Origin: Brasenia schreberi
Taxonomy: Eukaryota; Streptophyta; Magnoliopsida; Nymphaeales; Cabombaceae
Assembly (NCBI GenBank): GCA_036023115.1
Contig: JAYKKT010000074.1
Location: forward strand, 13,253,501-13,317,500
DNA length: 64,000 bases
Direction of reading: 5' to 3'
This document shows, piece after piece, positions 12,353-25,735 of this stretch; the first letter of the stretch is position 1, and each line of letters begins with the position of its first letter. A program made the translations under genes and the position numbers. The notes beneath the pieces are model-generated. The model did not search any database. It was not told where the DNA came from and worked only from the letters and a program-made list of their open reading frames with translations.

Positions 12353-14209
12353 ATGAAACCACTGGCCAGTCAACTTCTTGTTACGGAAGAAAAAAAGGAC
12401 GGAGTGGACATGGTAATGGCAAACTGTCAACGTGCACAGGACTCAGAGTTATTATTGCAATATGTGGAGATGATGAGAGACCTGATGAACTCACAAGGGA
12501 AGATGGGTGCGAGGTCAGGACAAGGCGATGCCATCTATGTGGCCGTTGGAAGAGATGTCGAAGAGAACAAAGCAAACTTGTCATATAGTCTAAGGGTTTT
12601 CAAAGGCGAGAAGATTGTGATTCTTCATATCCAGCAGCTGCCTCAAAACAGAGTTGGTACGCCTTGTTTCCCCTTATAATCCAATTTCATTCTAGTGGCA
12701 CAATATTTTTCCTCTTCCCATTTTTCCTTGCTGTGATTAAAGCTCCACTTCAGGGGACATCATCCAAGCAACGCTTTCCTTTCCTTAATAATGAAAATAT
12801 AATTTCTGGAAGGGGACACAATACTTTGTTTCCAATTCAAACAAAGAATCTCCTCATCATACATCTAACTCGGGAAATCTGTACCTTGGTTGCGGTCTCA
12901 GGGGTGGAAGTCACCTCTCCCATAGGTCAGACTGGGGAAATGTGCGGTAGGAAATCGATGGCGATGCATTTACATAAGATATATGTATATATACATAAAG
13001 CAATAAGAATTCTCATTGTTAGAGCATATATGCTGCAAAGACTCGTATCATAGGAACCTCTCACGCAATGCATGGTGAGACTGGCGTTGGTGGAGGATGA
13101 TGCACTGATTCCTACCAAACTCAGATCCTCATTCTCGAGATCTTAACCCTAAAATATCTAAATTATATGCTTGTGCATATCTCTGAAAATCTCAATCAAG
13201 GTAGAGAATATGCATGTACTTTTTCCTTCGCTTTTGAACCATTCACTCGAGATTTTAAAGGATGAGTTCTTAAGATTTAAAGGATGTGCAAGTATATAAA
13301 ATACATAATACTTACTTAAGTGTGTGTGTACATATATTGGTAATTTTTTTCTATTTTGAGTTTCAAAAACCAAACTGAAGCCAATTAATCTATTTCTCTG
13401 GAATTCCAAAACCGAATTGTGCATAAATTGGTTTTAATCAAATTGTTCTTAGCCTTATGATGGAAAATCTAGAGCATTGGAAAAAATGTTTGGCCTTACA
13501 AAAGCGCAATTAAATCCAAATGATTGGATTACAAATCCATGCATAAAATCTTATCATTTGATGTGCTCTAATTTAGGTGATGCATTATAAATTATCAGGA
13601 TTCGTATGTATTGCGTATTGAAATTAGGGATTCTTTTTTCTTGCATAAGAAATTAATTCGTTCTAATAGGGGTGAAAATAGTCTTTTCGAGATGAGTTTT
13701 AGCATTGGCGGAGGTTGCTGGACCAGGTCTCAGTCCGGGTTCCATTTTGGGGTTCTTCATCCCTATGCAATGAATGGTTTGGTTCTAGCAAATCAATTAC
13801 GGGAAGTGAACTTTATGTTTTTGTGAACTCCAATTACGGATTATTGGCCCCAGTTTTTAGGGACAATCTTGAAGCGAATATGTCATTCTTACCTGGCTCC
13901 TAAAATAGATTATCCAGTTTGTAGCGAAGCTTAGCCGAACTCAATGTGCCTTCCCTTTCATAGTGCTGCAGTCTCGCTATTATCACATTAATTAGATCGC
14001 TACCTAAACTAAACATGGACTTATTGGAGTCTATCAAAATTTATTTGTTTGATCTTTGATTATATTTTTCATTATTATGCAGATGTAATATTCCAATCAG
14101 CTTTACTCACCCATGAAATGATACACGACTTCATAGAACAGGATTGGAAGGAAATAATGAAAAGAATGAAGGAGTACCAAGAAATATGCCGTGCCCAAAG
14201 CAGAAAGGT

Positions 14210-14267
<58 letters not shown>

Positions 14268-17200
14268 CGCACACATACACACACGCACTTGCTACGGAAA
14301 GGTGTATGGTCGAACTGCGTGATGACAATAAGGTCCTATAATCTGCGAGGACAATATGCAAATCTGTGTAGACAATATGCAAGAGTGCACCGATTTTAGT
14401 ATCTAATTACATTCTCGATAGCCCATGGAATTGCCAGGAAATTTCAGTAATTCATGCTATTTATGCATTGTCATGAGCTGACATCTTGAGACACTCGGGT
14501 CTATATATGCAGTCAACCTCTTTATTAGATTCTCCCAGTTCTTTAACCTTAATTTGGACATAATATTGAATTTGTTTCTCGATAACAATATCATGCACCA
14601 CCAAGAACAGAGTAGACTGCACCACGAAATCTGGAAGGCGATTAAATTTCTCTCTGTGCATCACCTTTTTTAGCATTTCAACTACTTTTCTAGTGAAATG
14701 CAACTAAACCAGAAAAGCCTTGTTTCGAAATGATAAGGTTTTAGATCTGACAGAGTTTCTCACGTGGTTCTAAACAACCATTATATGGAAAAGAGGAAAA
14801 TGAAATAATCTTTTGCCTACTAAAATACTTGCATCTATTGATGCATGTGACAGGTAGACCAGCTTGTGAGGAAGTGTGATGCAGACGAAGTTCTCACAGG
14901 ACAACTGGAAATAGGCAAGGCGCTGATTGAACTAATAGCTCAACATGGAATTCAGAGGCTTGTCATGGGTGCAGGTGCAGATTCAATGTAAGGAAATTTA
15001 CCCCTCCTGAATTACTAATGTCATTGAGAAGTCGAATGCAGGTGTTGATGCAGCCTAGTTAGGCCAAGATACAGTAAGTAAACGCTTTTTCATTCTTGAA
15101 AGGTGACCATAATTATGGTTCGCATGCAACAGAAACAGCGGGGCACATATAGCAGGGTGGTAGTTTCTTTGCTTTCAGCAATGGAAACAAGCCTATGTGA
15201 CTTCACTCCTGGTGCTTAATTTCTTTGCAATTAGGCCCCATAGGACTCATCCTTAGTTAATTCGGTTTCTTTCCCTAGAAGAAGGGTACACCATAACAAG
15301 GCACTACTCTTCATGTTTTCAGGCAGATGAATTCAGTCACCTCATGCGCGACCTATGTGAACACTGAAGCCCCTCCATCGTGCCAGATATGGTTCATCTG
15401 CAAAGGCAGACTTATATATACTCGTCCAGCCCACGCTAACCAAAAGGAACCGTTGTTATTAGTGCAATCGCCGTCACCGAAACCCATTTCACGGAAAACG
15501 GGCTTAAAAGGATTGATAACAAATGTGGTCCGTGCAACAACAAGGAGTCCATCCTTCGTCGAACAAGCAACAGTTAAGAATTCTTCAAGCATGGGTCGTC
15601 ATTCATTAAGTGGAAGCGAAACTTCAACTACAGATCGTTCCTCACAAGGTATACCGTATGGCGAGCAAGAGATAGTTCAGCAAGCGTCAAGTATGGGTTG
15701 GAATTCATTGAGTGAAGGGGAAACTTCATTGAGTGGTTCGTCACGAGGTATATCCTTTCCAGAACAAGCAAACGTTCAGCATATGGATCAGCATTCGTTA
15801 AGTGGAGGGCAAACTTCAGTGAGCGTTCCACCTTCACAAGCAGGCTATAGTACTGAGCCTGATTGGGAATATCAGATATCAGAACAAGCTACCGATACTA
15901 ATGGGTTTGATCTTCCACATACTGAAATCGAACTTTCAGAGAAAGTACGTATTTGTGCATGATCTCACTGTTTTTTCCCTCAAACATTTTCTTGATTTTT
16001 GACAAACGAAATCGGACCCCCGTGATGTGGGATGCTGTCGTCCCATGTCACATGGCTAAACAAGGGCGGATTGAGATCACATTGCCGTACGAATGATACT
16101 TAACAGTGGTTGGCAACTACAATTCTAATACGTGCTTTTGCAGGAGGAGGCCAAGGACATCGAAGAACTCTTTTATAAATTAAAGAAAATAGAAGACGCC
16201 CATAGGCAAGCTCAGCAGGAAACGCTCGAAACCTTTCAACAGGTGACAGATTTAGCCACTTTAAATACTCCAAAAAAAAAGGTGCTTTATTAAACTCTAT
16301 ACGAAAAGCTTCAATGTCATACTGTTGGTTCTAGACCCAATTAAAGAAAAAATGTTAGGAAAATGACTTTTAGAATACGAGAAATTAATTGAAGCTCTAA
16401 TCTACTTAAAGATTTCAATTATTCAATCTTAAAAATTAATATTAAATCTTTAAGTAAAAAAAAATAATACTATTTGACTTTAAAGATGTTTTCAAGCACC
16501 GTGCATATTTGTTACTATTAAAAAATACCAAAATAATTTTTTTAAAATTTAAATTTCAATCGTCGATCTCACCGATCTATCGATTGAGATTCTTAAAAAT
16601 ATTTAAACTTGAGGTGTGGATGAACTATTCTCTATACATATGGCTTATACTGTCAACGGGTACAGTACACAATAGGTACCCACAATATAAAATATAAATG
16701 TAGTAGGCTGTGTTACAGTGATTATCGTAGCCGCTGAGTTACCTTTCCTCTCTCTCCTCTTCATTTCCAACAAACATTTAATGGTTTTCTTTATTATTTC
16801 TCTTCAAATTCATCATTTTCTTATCAAAAGTTTAAAGTACCATGCTTGCCATGGTTCCTTTGTGTTGAGTAAATTCTCAGAAACAAAGGAAATATTTGGA
16901 GAGGAAACTCGAACTGCTGAGGGTAGTGAGACAACAGGAAACAATCATCAAAGACCAGCAAGCGAGAATCGTCAAGATGGAAGGCCAGTTAAGCCAAATG
17001 GCAGAAAAATCGCAGGAATTGGAGCGCCAAATCACGGATCATGAGTCTGCGTTGTCAAGAGGGTTGCCCACTTTCACTGAGTTTTTTCCCGCTGAAGTGG
17101 CTGAGGCCACGAATGATTTTCATCCAAGCAACATAATAGGTAAAGGAGGATTTGGACGTGTGTATAAGGGTTTCATTCGTTGCACAGAAGTAGCCATAAA

Positions 17201-18800
17201 GACGCTCAGTACAGACAGCAACCAAGGAATCAAGGAGTTCAACCAAGAGGTAAGTAGGGGTGCGAGACGGCCGAGGGCTTGAATGAGTTTTATCTTGTTA
17301 TATAATCCTTTGATCTTTCTAGTCTATAGAAATTATGATTCAAGGTCTTCTCGACTAATTGATCCAAGTTTTGCTAACCTGAAAGCATGACTTCAATCTT
17401 GGCTTCAAATACTATCTGAACCAAGTCCAGGTTGAGATCAAGCTTCAGTTTAATAGATTTATTTATTAACTCAACTCCAACCACGTTCAAGCTCTGATTG
17501 AGAGCAAGCTCGCACCACAAATCAACTTTGATCACTCTATCATGGGCCGATGGTGATTTTTCTCAAGCTTATCCTACAAATGCAGGCTTGGTTGTAAGAT
17601 ATTGCAACTATTTTCCGACTTGGTTTATGAATTTACTAAGAAGCACGAGTTGAGTTTAAGCATGTTCAGGAAAAGTGGGGTTTAAGCAAGAGAACTCCTA
17701 GAGGCGAGACTTCCTGGGGCTTTAATGAAACCACACCATTTTCTTTTCAGACTTCACCCTTATTTTTGATGACCTATTAGTTTATCAGCAAAGTTGGACA
17801 AGCCTTCCCCATATTCTCTACAACAGCTTGAAGGAAGTTCCGGAAACAATGAGAAAAGTATCTTAAATAAACATTGATCAATGTCTGCTTCACATGAATT
17901 CAGTTTTTTCTGGAAGTAGAGAAAGGATATATGACAGCTTATTTGTATGATTTTTTGTGGGAAATAATAGGTTATCTCTATATGATATATATGTGTGTAT
18001 GTACCTTTTTCTATATATGTATGCACGTATATATGTGTATATAAATGATGTACCTAAACATTTTCTGCTATCTTATTCATCAATCCTGGGCGTTTTAACT
18101 CCAGATAAATGTACTGAGCAAGGTGAGACACCCAAACCTAGTAACCCTCATTGGCGCATCCACCAACCCAAATGCGCTCATCTACGAGTACCTCCCCAAT
18201 GGCAGCCTGGAGGATAGACTGCGGCGCAAGGAAGAAACAACCCCTTTGACATGGCAAGCTCGAACACGTATCGCCGCCGAGATCTGCTCCGCACTCCTCT
18301 TCCTCCATTCCTTCGGCATTATCCACGGTGATCTCAAGCCCGCAAATGTGCTTCTTGACATGAACCTAACTGCAAAGATTGGAGACTTTGGCATCTGCCG
18401 AGTCCTTCCAGATGTTATAAGTTCAGCTACAACCAGCATGGGCATTGAAACAGACCCCAAGGGAACGTTTTCATACATCGATCCAGAATTCGTCGCCACG
18501 GGCACTCTCACGGCCAAGTCTGACATCTTTGCATTCGGGATCATCATCCTGCAGCTCATTACTGGGTGGCCTCCTTTATGGATATCCAGAGAAGTGATGA
18601 AGTTTGAGAATGATTTGCAGGCAATGGTTGATCCTACAGTCAGGGGTTGGCCTTTCAACCAAGTCATGCAACTAAAGGAACTCGGATTGAAGTGCTGCCA
18701 TCGTGAGCGGAAATGCCGGCCGTCGTGCAAGGAGATTTGGGAATGCTTGAAGCCTATGAGAGATTCAATATACTTACAGGTTAAGATGAGGAACGTTTAA
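12353..18800 (+). CDS. USP-domain / coiled-coil receptor-like cytoplasmic kinase lacking its U-box
   Basis: Seven exons (12353-12656, 14083-14207, 14854-14987, 15323-15944, 16144-16242, 16881-17249, 18105-18800) join in frame with GT-AG junctions into 782 residues. The N-terminal half is a universal stress protein-like domain (about 60-210; IYVAVG, LVMGAG, and CQIWFICKG as in the PUB-kinase family). A Ser-rich linker follows (about 230-380) with three imperfect repeats around SLSGxxTS, then a coiled coil (about 396-490). The kinase has the glycine loop GKGGFG (515-520), VAIK Lys535, HGDLKP (catalytic Asp627) and DFG (645-647), so it looks active. It presumably phosphorylates Ser/Thr in the cytosol. 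Relatives end in a U-box giving E3 ubiquitin ligase activity. Here the frame stops 7 codons past an intact donor (SIYLQ, then GTTAAG at 18780), as if the U-box exon had been lost. ATG 12353 is the first in-frame start after the CT leader; M20 or later is possible. Confidence 0.88.
14212..14264. repeat. (CT)n just after a splice donor
   Basis: About 26 CT units begin five bases after the end of exon two of the kinase gene. They are followed by ACACAC. The position is unusual because pyrimidine tracts normally mark the acceptor end. Confidence 0.9.
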
Positions 18801-19531
18801 ATCAAGTTTGAAGAGATGCAAGTCAGTCACATAAAGGAGTTTGCGTTGTTTGCATTAAGTTTCAATGCAAGAGATTTCTTGTTAGACAAAATTTTCATAA
18901 GTAAAAGTGAAGTCTACAAATTTTGAGTGGTTATGCAAATGTGTTCGATTCCAATAGTTTAAGCTTTCCTTGTCGATCGATCTAGTCACTTCTACGTTAT
19001 AACAAATTTCGGCCGTTTAAACTGCTAGAGTACTTAAATTTAAACTGTTTCTACAGTCGGAATATGAATGCTGAATAAAAAAGTCAGAATAGGTTTTCTC
19101 GCCCGTTTCCATAATCAGAGTATTCAAAAGACAGTCGAAACATATCGACGCATGAAATGATTATTTATTCCAACTGTTAGATCTGGATACCACAACAATT
19201 GCAGATAGCCGAGTTATAGTGGCCGCCCGCAATGATGGGAATAAGCACATGAATGATTGGAATATAATTTATTTAACTCATAACCAATCAGATCAGATTT
19301 ATTTCTTTATTATTTTGACTATTGCACAATTGGAACATAAAGTTCCAGACACTCGTCAGCTTTAGAAAAACTGATTTCGACCATGTTTTCTTGATTATTT
19401 TGACTGTTGCACAATTGGAACATGCAGTTCGAAACAGTATGCCGCTTTCTGTCGGAATAAACTCATTTCATATAAGCGGGTCATCTTTTTTTAAGTGGCT
19501 GTCCTCCTCTGTTAGCCTGGAGAAAAAGGGA
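18801..19531. other. 3' flank of the kinase gene
   Basis: I searched this stretch on + for a U-box (CPI, AADGxTYE) and found none. It has a local direct repeat with ATTTTGACTxTTGCACAATT at about 19312 and 19398. The flank ends at the copia LTR. Confidence 0.6.
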
Positions 19532-20379
19532 TGTATATTAGACTTAGTTAATGATAGGTTAACCTAATTACGTTCATGTGATATTAATTATATTTGATTT
19601 ATGTTAAGCATCTCAAAATACTTAATATGCTATATCTTTCATAAAAATAAAAGTTGAAAAGTATGAAAGTACCATGTGAGTGAGGGACTTATGCATGTGA
19701 ATAGCATTGAGCATTATTTTGGTACCATATTAATCATTGGAATGATACAACATGCCCTTTAGAGCTTGAGAAGAACATGAATGGCCACACATACGTGCCG
19801 AGTTAGGCCAAACTAAGGTTTGAGAATTGTCTTCAGTATTACTTTTACACAGAAAAAGTTTTGATTTAATGGTCAAATTAGTCTCTTCATGAAAAGAATA
19901 GAGCGGTTATAGGTCAGACCCGAGAAGGCATAACTCTTGGGGTGGAATCGCAATCTTAGTTTTACTATATATCCTTAATATAGCTCTCTACTAAGAATAA
20001 TTACTGAAATCTCTTCATGACACTTTCTCACACCCATTCCTCTATACTCCTACTCCATCTTCATTGTGACTTCTGGTGCTCCTATCTGGCTAGGCGACTC
20101 ATATATAGAGGTGGCCTGAGGCCAGGTATATATTACTTCTTATGGTGATTGTTTTATATTGAGAGAAAGATATTGGTACACAGATAGCGAGGCATTGATT
20201 TCTCTAAGGCAAGTTCGTGAGAATGACTTGATCAGATAAATGCTATTGATTTTATTTTGATTTGTTTGGTCCTAATATTATTTGCTTATTTATCTGGACT
20301 TATGGTTTTGATTGATGTCAGCATGTTACTATTTGTTGTATATTATCCCTTTATGTATGTAACCCTATGGCTTCTTACA
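19532..20379 (+). repeat. 5' LTR of the copia element
   Basis: Starts near TGTATATTAGACTTAG and ends near CTTCTTACA. It is colinear with 23831-24648 over its length (shared blocks GAGGGACTT, GAATTGTCTTC, GGCATTG, TATGGxTTCTTACAATA) but clearly diverged with indels, so the insertion is old. Confidence 0.85.
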
Positions 20380-20754
20380 ATATTCTTGGAAAAATCATCC
20401 GTAGTTAACATGTCTTCATCAATTTCTCTTCGACCTAAGGTTGATATGATCTTGATGTCAAAAACGTTTGTCAGTTTCCACTTTAAATGTTGGAACAATG
20501 TGTAAAAATTTGGTTGATCATGTTATGGTTGTATTTATTTATTGAGTTAGATTGTCCCAAACCTCATGTTTTTGACCCTACGAGCTCAGATAAAATCAAG
20601 TAGAAAGAGAGGGATACTTTATGTTGTTGTTGCATATTATCGATACTATCGAATGTTTTATTCAATATATATAATTCTTCTCTTTTCATGATAGATTTGT
20701 GACTGCCTTGGACCATAATACAATATTGAAAACCTCAACCTTGAAAAGTATTAT

Positions 20755-23330
20755 GTGGCTAAGTTTTTTAATTATCAAATGAAAGAGGAGAAATATGCAA
20801 CTAAACAAGTGTATGAGTTTCAGTTTTTGCAACATGGTTTTAATGAAGCAGATATGAGGCTTTTTGAAAAGTTTATTTTATGTCTATTATTGAGAAATTG
20901 CTTAAGTATTCAAAGAGTTTTGGTCTATATTTCAAATATAAAAAGGATAATATGACTCTAGATGATCTTGAGATAGATATAGTAATAGAGAATGAATATA
21001 AAAGCTAGAAACTAGTTATGACTTTTGATAGTATCCTTAAATTGAACCGGACAGCTAAAAAGAAACAACCTAATAATCCTAAGGAAAAAGATGCAAAGAA
21101 TACCAAAGACAATATCTAAAAGAAATAAAAAATAAACTATGTTGTATTTGTAGTCAAGTTAGACATTTGGCTAAGGAGTGTCCCTCTAAGAAACCTATAA
21201 CCATTGAGGAAGCTATGGTCAACATGGTTATCATTGTACCTAATTACTCGATTGTAAATATTGGAATAAATACACATGTTTTGTTGTCTAATATCTATTT
21301 GTATCTTATAAGGTCATATGTGACATGATCATTATCATAGAGGATCATTCAACTACAAAAGTTATGGGCAAAGAGCGTGTGAATTTAAAATTTTCTGTGA
21401 GAAATGTTGTGACTATTTATAGAATTAGACATATCAATATAATTTGTTGGAATATCTTGAGTGGTCCAATCTTAGTTAAAGAGAGTTTAAAATCATATTA
21501 TAAATATAATAAAGTCATAATTACACAAACAAAGTATTGAGTGTTTCTTTATTGAGGGTATTCATTTGATGTGGAGGACATTTTTAAAATTCATGCCGAA
21601 CCTATATCAATATTGAATGATCTAATATATGGTATGAAAAGTTGGGTCAAGTTAATTTTGATTTCATAAAATAAATGATGAATTTGAATCTTATCACTAA
21701 GATTATCATAGATATGAAGCACAAATGTGAAACCTTTATGCATGCGAAGCAACCAAAGAAACATTTTTATATAGTTGATAAAAAATCTAAAATTTTAAAT
21801 TTAGCATCCACTAACATTTGTAAATTCAATAGAAACATAACTAAAAATAATAAAAGATATTTTATTATATTCATTGATAGTTATAATATGTATTACTATA
21901 TTTGTTTGCTTAAAACAAAGATGATGCTTTAGAAAAGTTTCAAATTTATAAAAATAAAGCACAAATATAAATTAGTAGGGTACTTACACAATTAAGGTCT
22001 ATACAAACAATTTTCAGGAATGCTATCAAAATGTCAATATTGTTTATATGGTTATCGCTCCTTATTCTCTATCATCTAATGGAATAATTGAATGAAAAAA
22101 TAGAATCTTATGTAATATAGTTAATATTTTACTATAGAGTTAAAAACTACCTATATATATATATATGTGGGAGAGAACTTCAAATACAGGTTTAATATTT
22201 TGAATAGAACTTTTTATATACATAAAACAATACTTTCTTTGAACTTTAAAATGACCAAAAGACTAATATCAAATATCTTAAAGTGTGAGAGTGTCTTAAA
22301 AAAATACTCATTGAAAAGTAATATCTTTGTATATATATATATATTGTTATATGCTCAACCTACATAAACATTTCTACAATTTAATTGATATGATTACTGC
22401 TAAAGATTTGAATTAAAAAATAAATTATATTATTATACATTAAAGTGACAAACAAAAAGTAAAATGATGCAATTCACTTTTTAAATTAAAATCTTCATAT
22501 TTGATTGTGTCAATCAAACAATGAAAATGCTTGAGTAGATTTAAGAATAATGGGTTTGATCATACAATAACAACTAGGCCTTTTCCCATACTACATGAGG
22601 TCGGCTACATGGATTCTTTGTTTTCCATTTGTTTCTAATTAAAAAAGATGTTTGTAGTAAAAATGAAGATATTGAGATGGATGAACAGTCACACATGAAA
22701 AAGCCTTATAAAAGAATGAAAGGTATATTCTTGACTCAATTCTTAAATTATTAGAAGTTTGGTGTATCTAACCAATTGTACATAATTATACATTATTTTT
22801 ATTGTATAAGTTGAATAAATATATCAATTGTTCAAATAAAACCCATTCGAAAGTTTTATACATAATACTTCGGTATTTTATGGGAACTATTCCCCTTGAG
22901 CTGCATTATATTCTTTAAGGATACAGTAATGCAAGCTGGATTGCCAAGAACGGTGAGTGTGATGGGATCTCTGAACATGTATTTCTCTTGAAAATCTAAG
23001 AGACAAATCATATTATCTCATTTTAACTTTGAGGTGGCAGAACTTTGTAATTTTAGTGAAGTTGGAATGGAAGTAGAATGATTTATGAGACTTATGTTCA
23101 TTCTATGTATGGCAAAAAAGTTGCTTCTTACAATTATAGTATATCGTGATACCATTATTATTAATGATAAAATCAAAAGTTTTAAAGTAAAATCAAAAGT
23201 AAAGGAGATACATCCGAGTCTGATGTGGTTATTGTCTTAGATTTCATTAGATCCAAAGATAATGGAGTTGATTATTTAACTAAAGGTTTACTATTAGCCT
23301 TAGTTAGAAACTCTAAGTTGGGATGAGACT
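20755..23330 (+). pseudogene. copia gag-pol remnant
   Basis: The gag-like part (20755-21005) ends with the pattern DNMTLDDLEI. A CX2CX4HX4C zinc knuckle (CCICSQVRHLAKEC) lies at about 21139-21180. The protease region around 21255 is degenerate. Integrase core traces follow: FIDSYNMYYYICLLKTK at about 21870 and GIIE-stop-KNR at about 22083. After the LINE scrap come an RNase H-like ASWIAKN (about 22935) and a C-terminal DYLTKGL (about 23270). All parts are broken by stops and frame changes. Confidence 0.8.
22565..22715 (-). mobile_element. 5'-inverted RTE LINE scrap inside the copia element
   Basis: 22565-22625 is the LINE 3' end in minus orientation (AATAACAAC, CCTTTTCCCATACTACATG, GTCGGCTACATGGATTCTTTG). 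About 22651-22700 is a piece of the reverse transcriptase C-terminal region in plus orientation (ATGAAGATATTGAGATGGAT, compare about 49698 in copy D). A 3' tail joined to an inverted upstream segment is the layout expected from twin priming. Confidence 0.75.
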
Positions 23331-23830
23331 GAAACCTATGATTTATTCACTAGTAGTGATAACCCAACCTAATCGAATGTAGATTCCATAAAGTGAGTTC
23401 AATGTACTAATAACAAGATGATAGGTAAATATGATGACACTTAATAAAATATAATACCTATAGTGTTTGTGTCTTTTTTATAAATTGAAAGTGTCATGAT
23501 TGCAAGTTAATAAGAGATTATTCTCTAGATGAGATCAAGTTTTAGGACAAAGTAGTGCATCTTTTGAGATGTCCATCTAAGTGATTGATATTGTAAGACC
23601 GAAATAAGAGAATTGAGTTGCTCTCTAAAATCAATCATGAAATAGGATATGAATGCATTAACCATTAACCATTAAGGATATAAATGCATTAACCATTAAC
23701 CATTAACTTTAAAGATCATTGTCATAAGCTTTATTATGTTATTGCCAATCAACACCTTTACACCAAAGATTTAGGTTCTACACATAGCTAATTCGGTAAA
23801 GAACTTCACACTTTGAACTTTATGGGCAAT

Positions 23831-24648
23831 TGTTGGACTTAATGTTAATTAATGATAGTTGAGCCTAATTTAGATCATGCGATAGTAATTATATTTGGTT
23901 TACGTTAAGTACCTCTAAATGCTTAATGTGATATATCTTGATAAAGGTGAAATTCCAAAGTATGAAAGTTACAAATGTGTGAGGGACTTGCATATGTGAA
24001 TACCATTGAGCATTATTTAGTACTACATTGATGGTTGAAAGAATCCTACATGTTCTTTATATGGATGATAGCTGATGAACTTTAGTTTAAAGAGCTTGAA
24101 GAGAACATGGATGACTTTACATGTATGCGATGAGCTCGTCTTAAGCTCAGGAATTGTCTTCGGTACTCTTTTTACACAAAAAGTTATAGGGCGGACCCAA
24201 GGAGGCATGACTCTTCGAGTGGATCCGGGATCCATGGTTTTATTATAAAGCCTAATTAGGCCTCCTTAATCATTATTGTTACCAAAATCTCTCTACACAC
24301 ACTCTTGTTTCTATGTGCTCCTCATGTGTCTTCACCATGACTACTTTTGTGCCATATCCATCTAGGCAATGTGAGTATTGATACGTGCTCCTGCCCACGA
24401 TGATCCATATATCTTGGGAGAAAGGCATTGGTACATGTACATAGGTGATAGCGGGATACTGATTTTCTAAGGTAAGTTCATGAAGACAACTTGGTTAAAT
24501 AAGTGTCTTATTGATTTTATTCTTCTTTGTTTGTTCCTTGCATTGTTTCCTTATAGATTTCTTTGTATCTGCAGTTTTAATTGATGCTGACTTATTACTA
24601 TTTATTACATATTATATGTTTATGCATGTAATCCTATGGTTTCTTACA
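23831..24648 (+). repeat. 3' LTR of the copia element
   Basis: Starts TGTTGGACTTAATG and ends TTTCTTACA. It is colinear with the LTR at 19532-20379. The polypurine tract expected just upstream is not recognisable. Confidence 0.85.
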
Positions 24649-25213
24649 ATAATGTACCATGTAAAAAAATAAGAAAAAAATAAGATATGAAAATATAAGA
24701 TTGTTGCATGATCATGAAGAAAGATTTCAGTCCTTTTTGAGTATGTTAATGCCTAAGATTCAGCTACAGGGATCGGCCACAATAGCTATAAAAGTATGCT
24801 TTCGATGTTGATGTAAGTCACAGACCCAAAGTGTGATCGAACCAGTGTCCTTTCCGCACGAAAGCAGAAACATATTCTTGCTAAGTTGACACCCTGCGTC
24901 TTTTACAGATACAGGTTACAGTAATATTAACTAGTTTCTTGAAGTAGTTGGTGTAATTCGTTCCTTTCCTCTTAACTTTAGTTTATGAAAGTTGTAGTTA
25001 CTGAACTACAATGTGAGAAACCATACTTCAACTAAAAAATAACAAACATGCTTTACAACTGTCCATGATACAAGTTGCTATTTAGTGATCCAAACCATCA
25101 CCTCTCATGCTGAAAGTTCGGCACAAATTTAGAGAATGTGTATACAAAGATGCCATGCGCGGAGAATGTCAAAGGAGAGAGGTGCACACGATAACAAAAA
25201 ATATTATTCTTCC
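24649..25213. other. Spacer between copia element and U-box exon
   Basis: A-rich at its start. It holds the presumptive 3' UTR of the minus-strand U-box gene next to 25213. No U-box exon for the plus-strand kinase is present here. Confidence 0.5.
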
Positions 25214-25686
25214 TCAATTTTGATTCCTCCATTCAAGGGTTGCCGAGCGGAGAGCATGGTTTAGTGTGAGATTCAGATGAGTGAGTGGCAGATTGGTCAT
25301 TGGAGAAGTGGTGTGCCCTCCCTCCCTCCAGCCCTGCAATTCCTCCTTCTCATACGTATAACCATCCGCTGCAAAGTGTGGATCGTTCATTATTTCCTGC
25401 ATTTTCAAGTGCTCAAGTGTCACACCTGTTCATATGTTGGATTTGGTATTACATTAATTGAACACACATTATGGTTTAAGATCGTGTCGTGTCATGCAGG
25501 TCAGGCACAAATTGGGGTAGGTTTCTCAAGGAAAATCACTGTTGAAAAGCACAGTTATGCAAAATCTGGATGAAAAACACAATTAAAAATTTCAACTGTT
25601 GAGTGCTTGTTTTTCATTATCCAAAAGCTAACGTGTGCTTTTGTAATTTCCTTTTGATAATATACTTCATATGTACGGAGGAAACA

Positions 25687-25735
<49 letters not shown>

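Larger units (their letters stand above)
19532..24648 (+). mobile_element. Defective Ty1/copia LTR retrotransposon
   Basis: Two direct LTRs flank a remnant of a copia polyprotein in the order gag, zinc knuckle, protease trace, integrase, RNase H. The reverse transcriptase is almost wholly missing: only about 500 bp separate the integrase and RNase H remnants, and part of that is a LINE scrap. Many stops and frameshifts make it non-autonomous. No 5-bp target duplication or clear primer-binding site could be recognised, so the exact ends are provisional. It separates the two convergent kinase genes. Confidence 0.85.

Noticed and set aside
18182..18730. 182-codon open frame on minus
   Set aside because: It is antisense to the highly conserved kinase exon on plus.
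18801..25213. A plus-strand U-box exon for the kinase gene
   Set aside because: I searched for CPI...DP..AADGxTYE on plus. The only U-box is on minus and belongs to the other gene.
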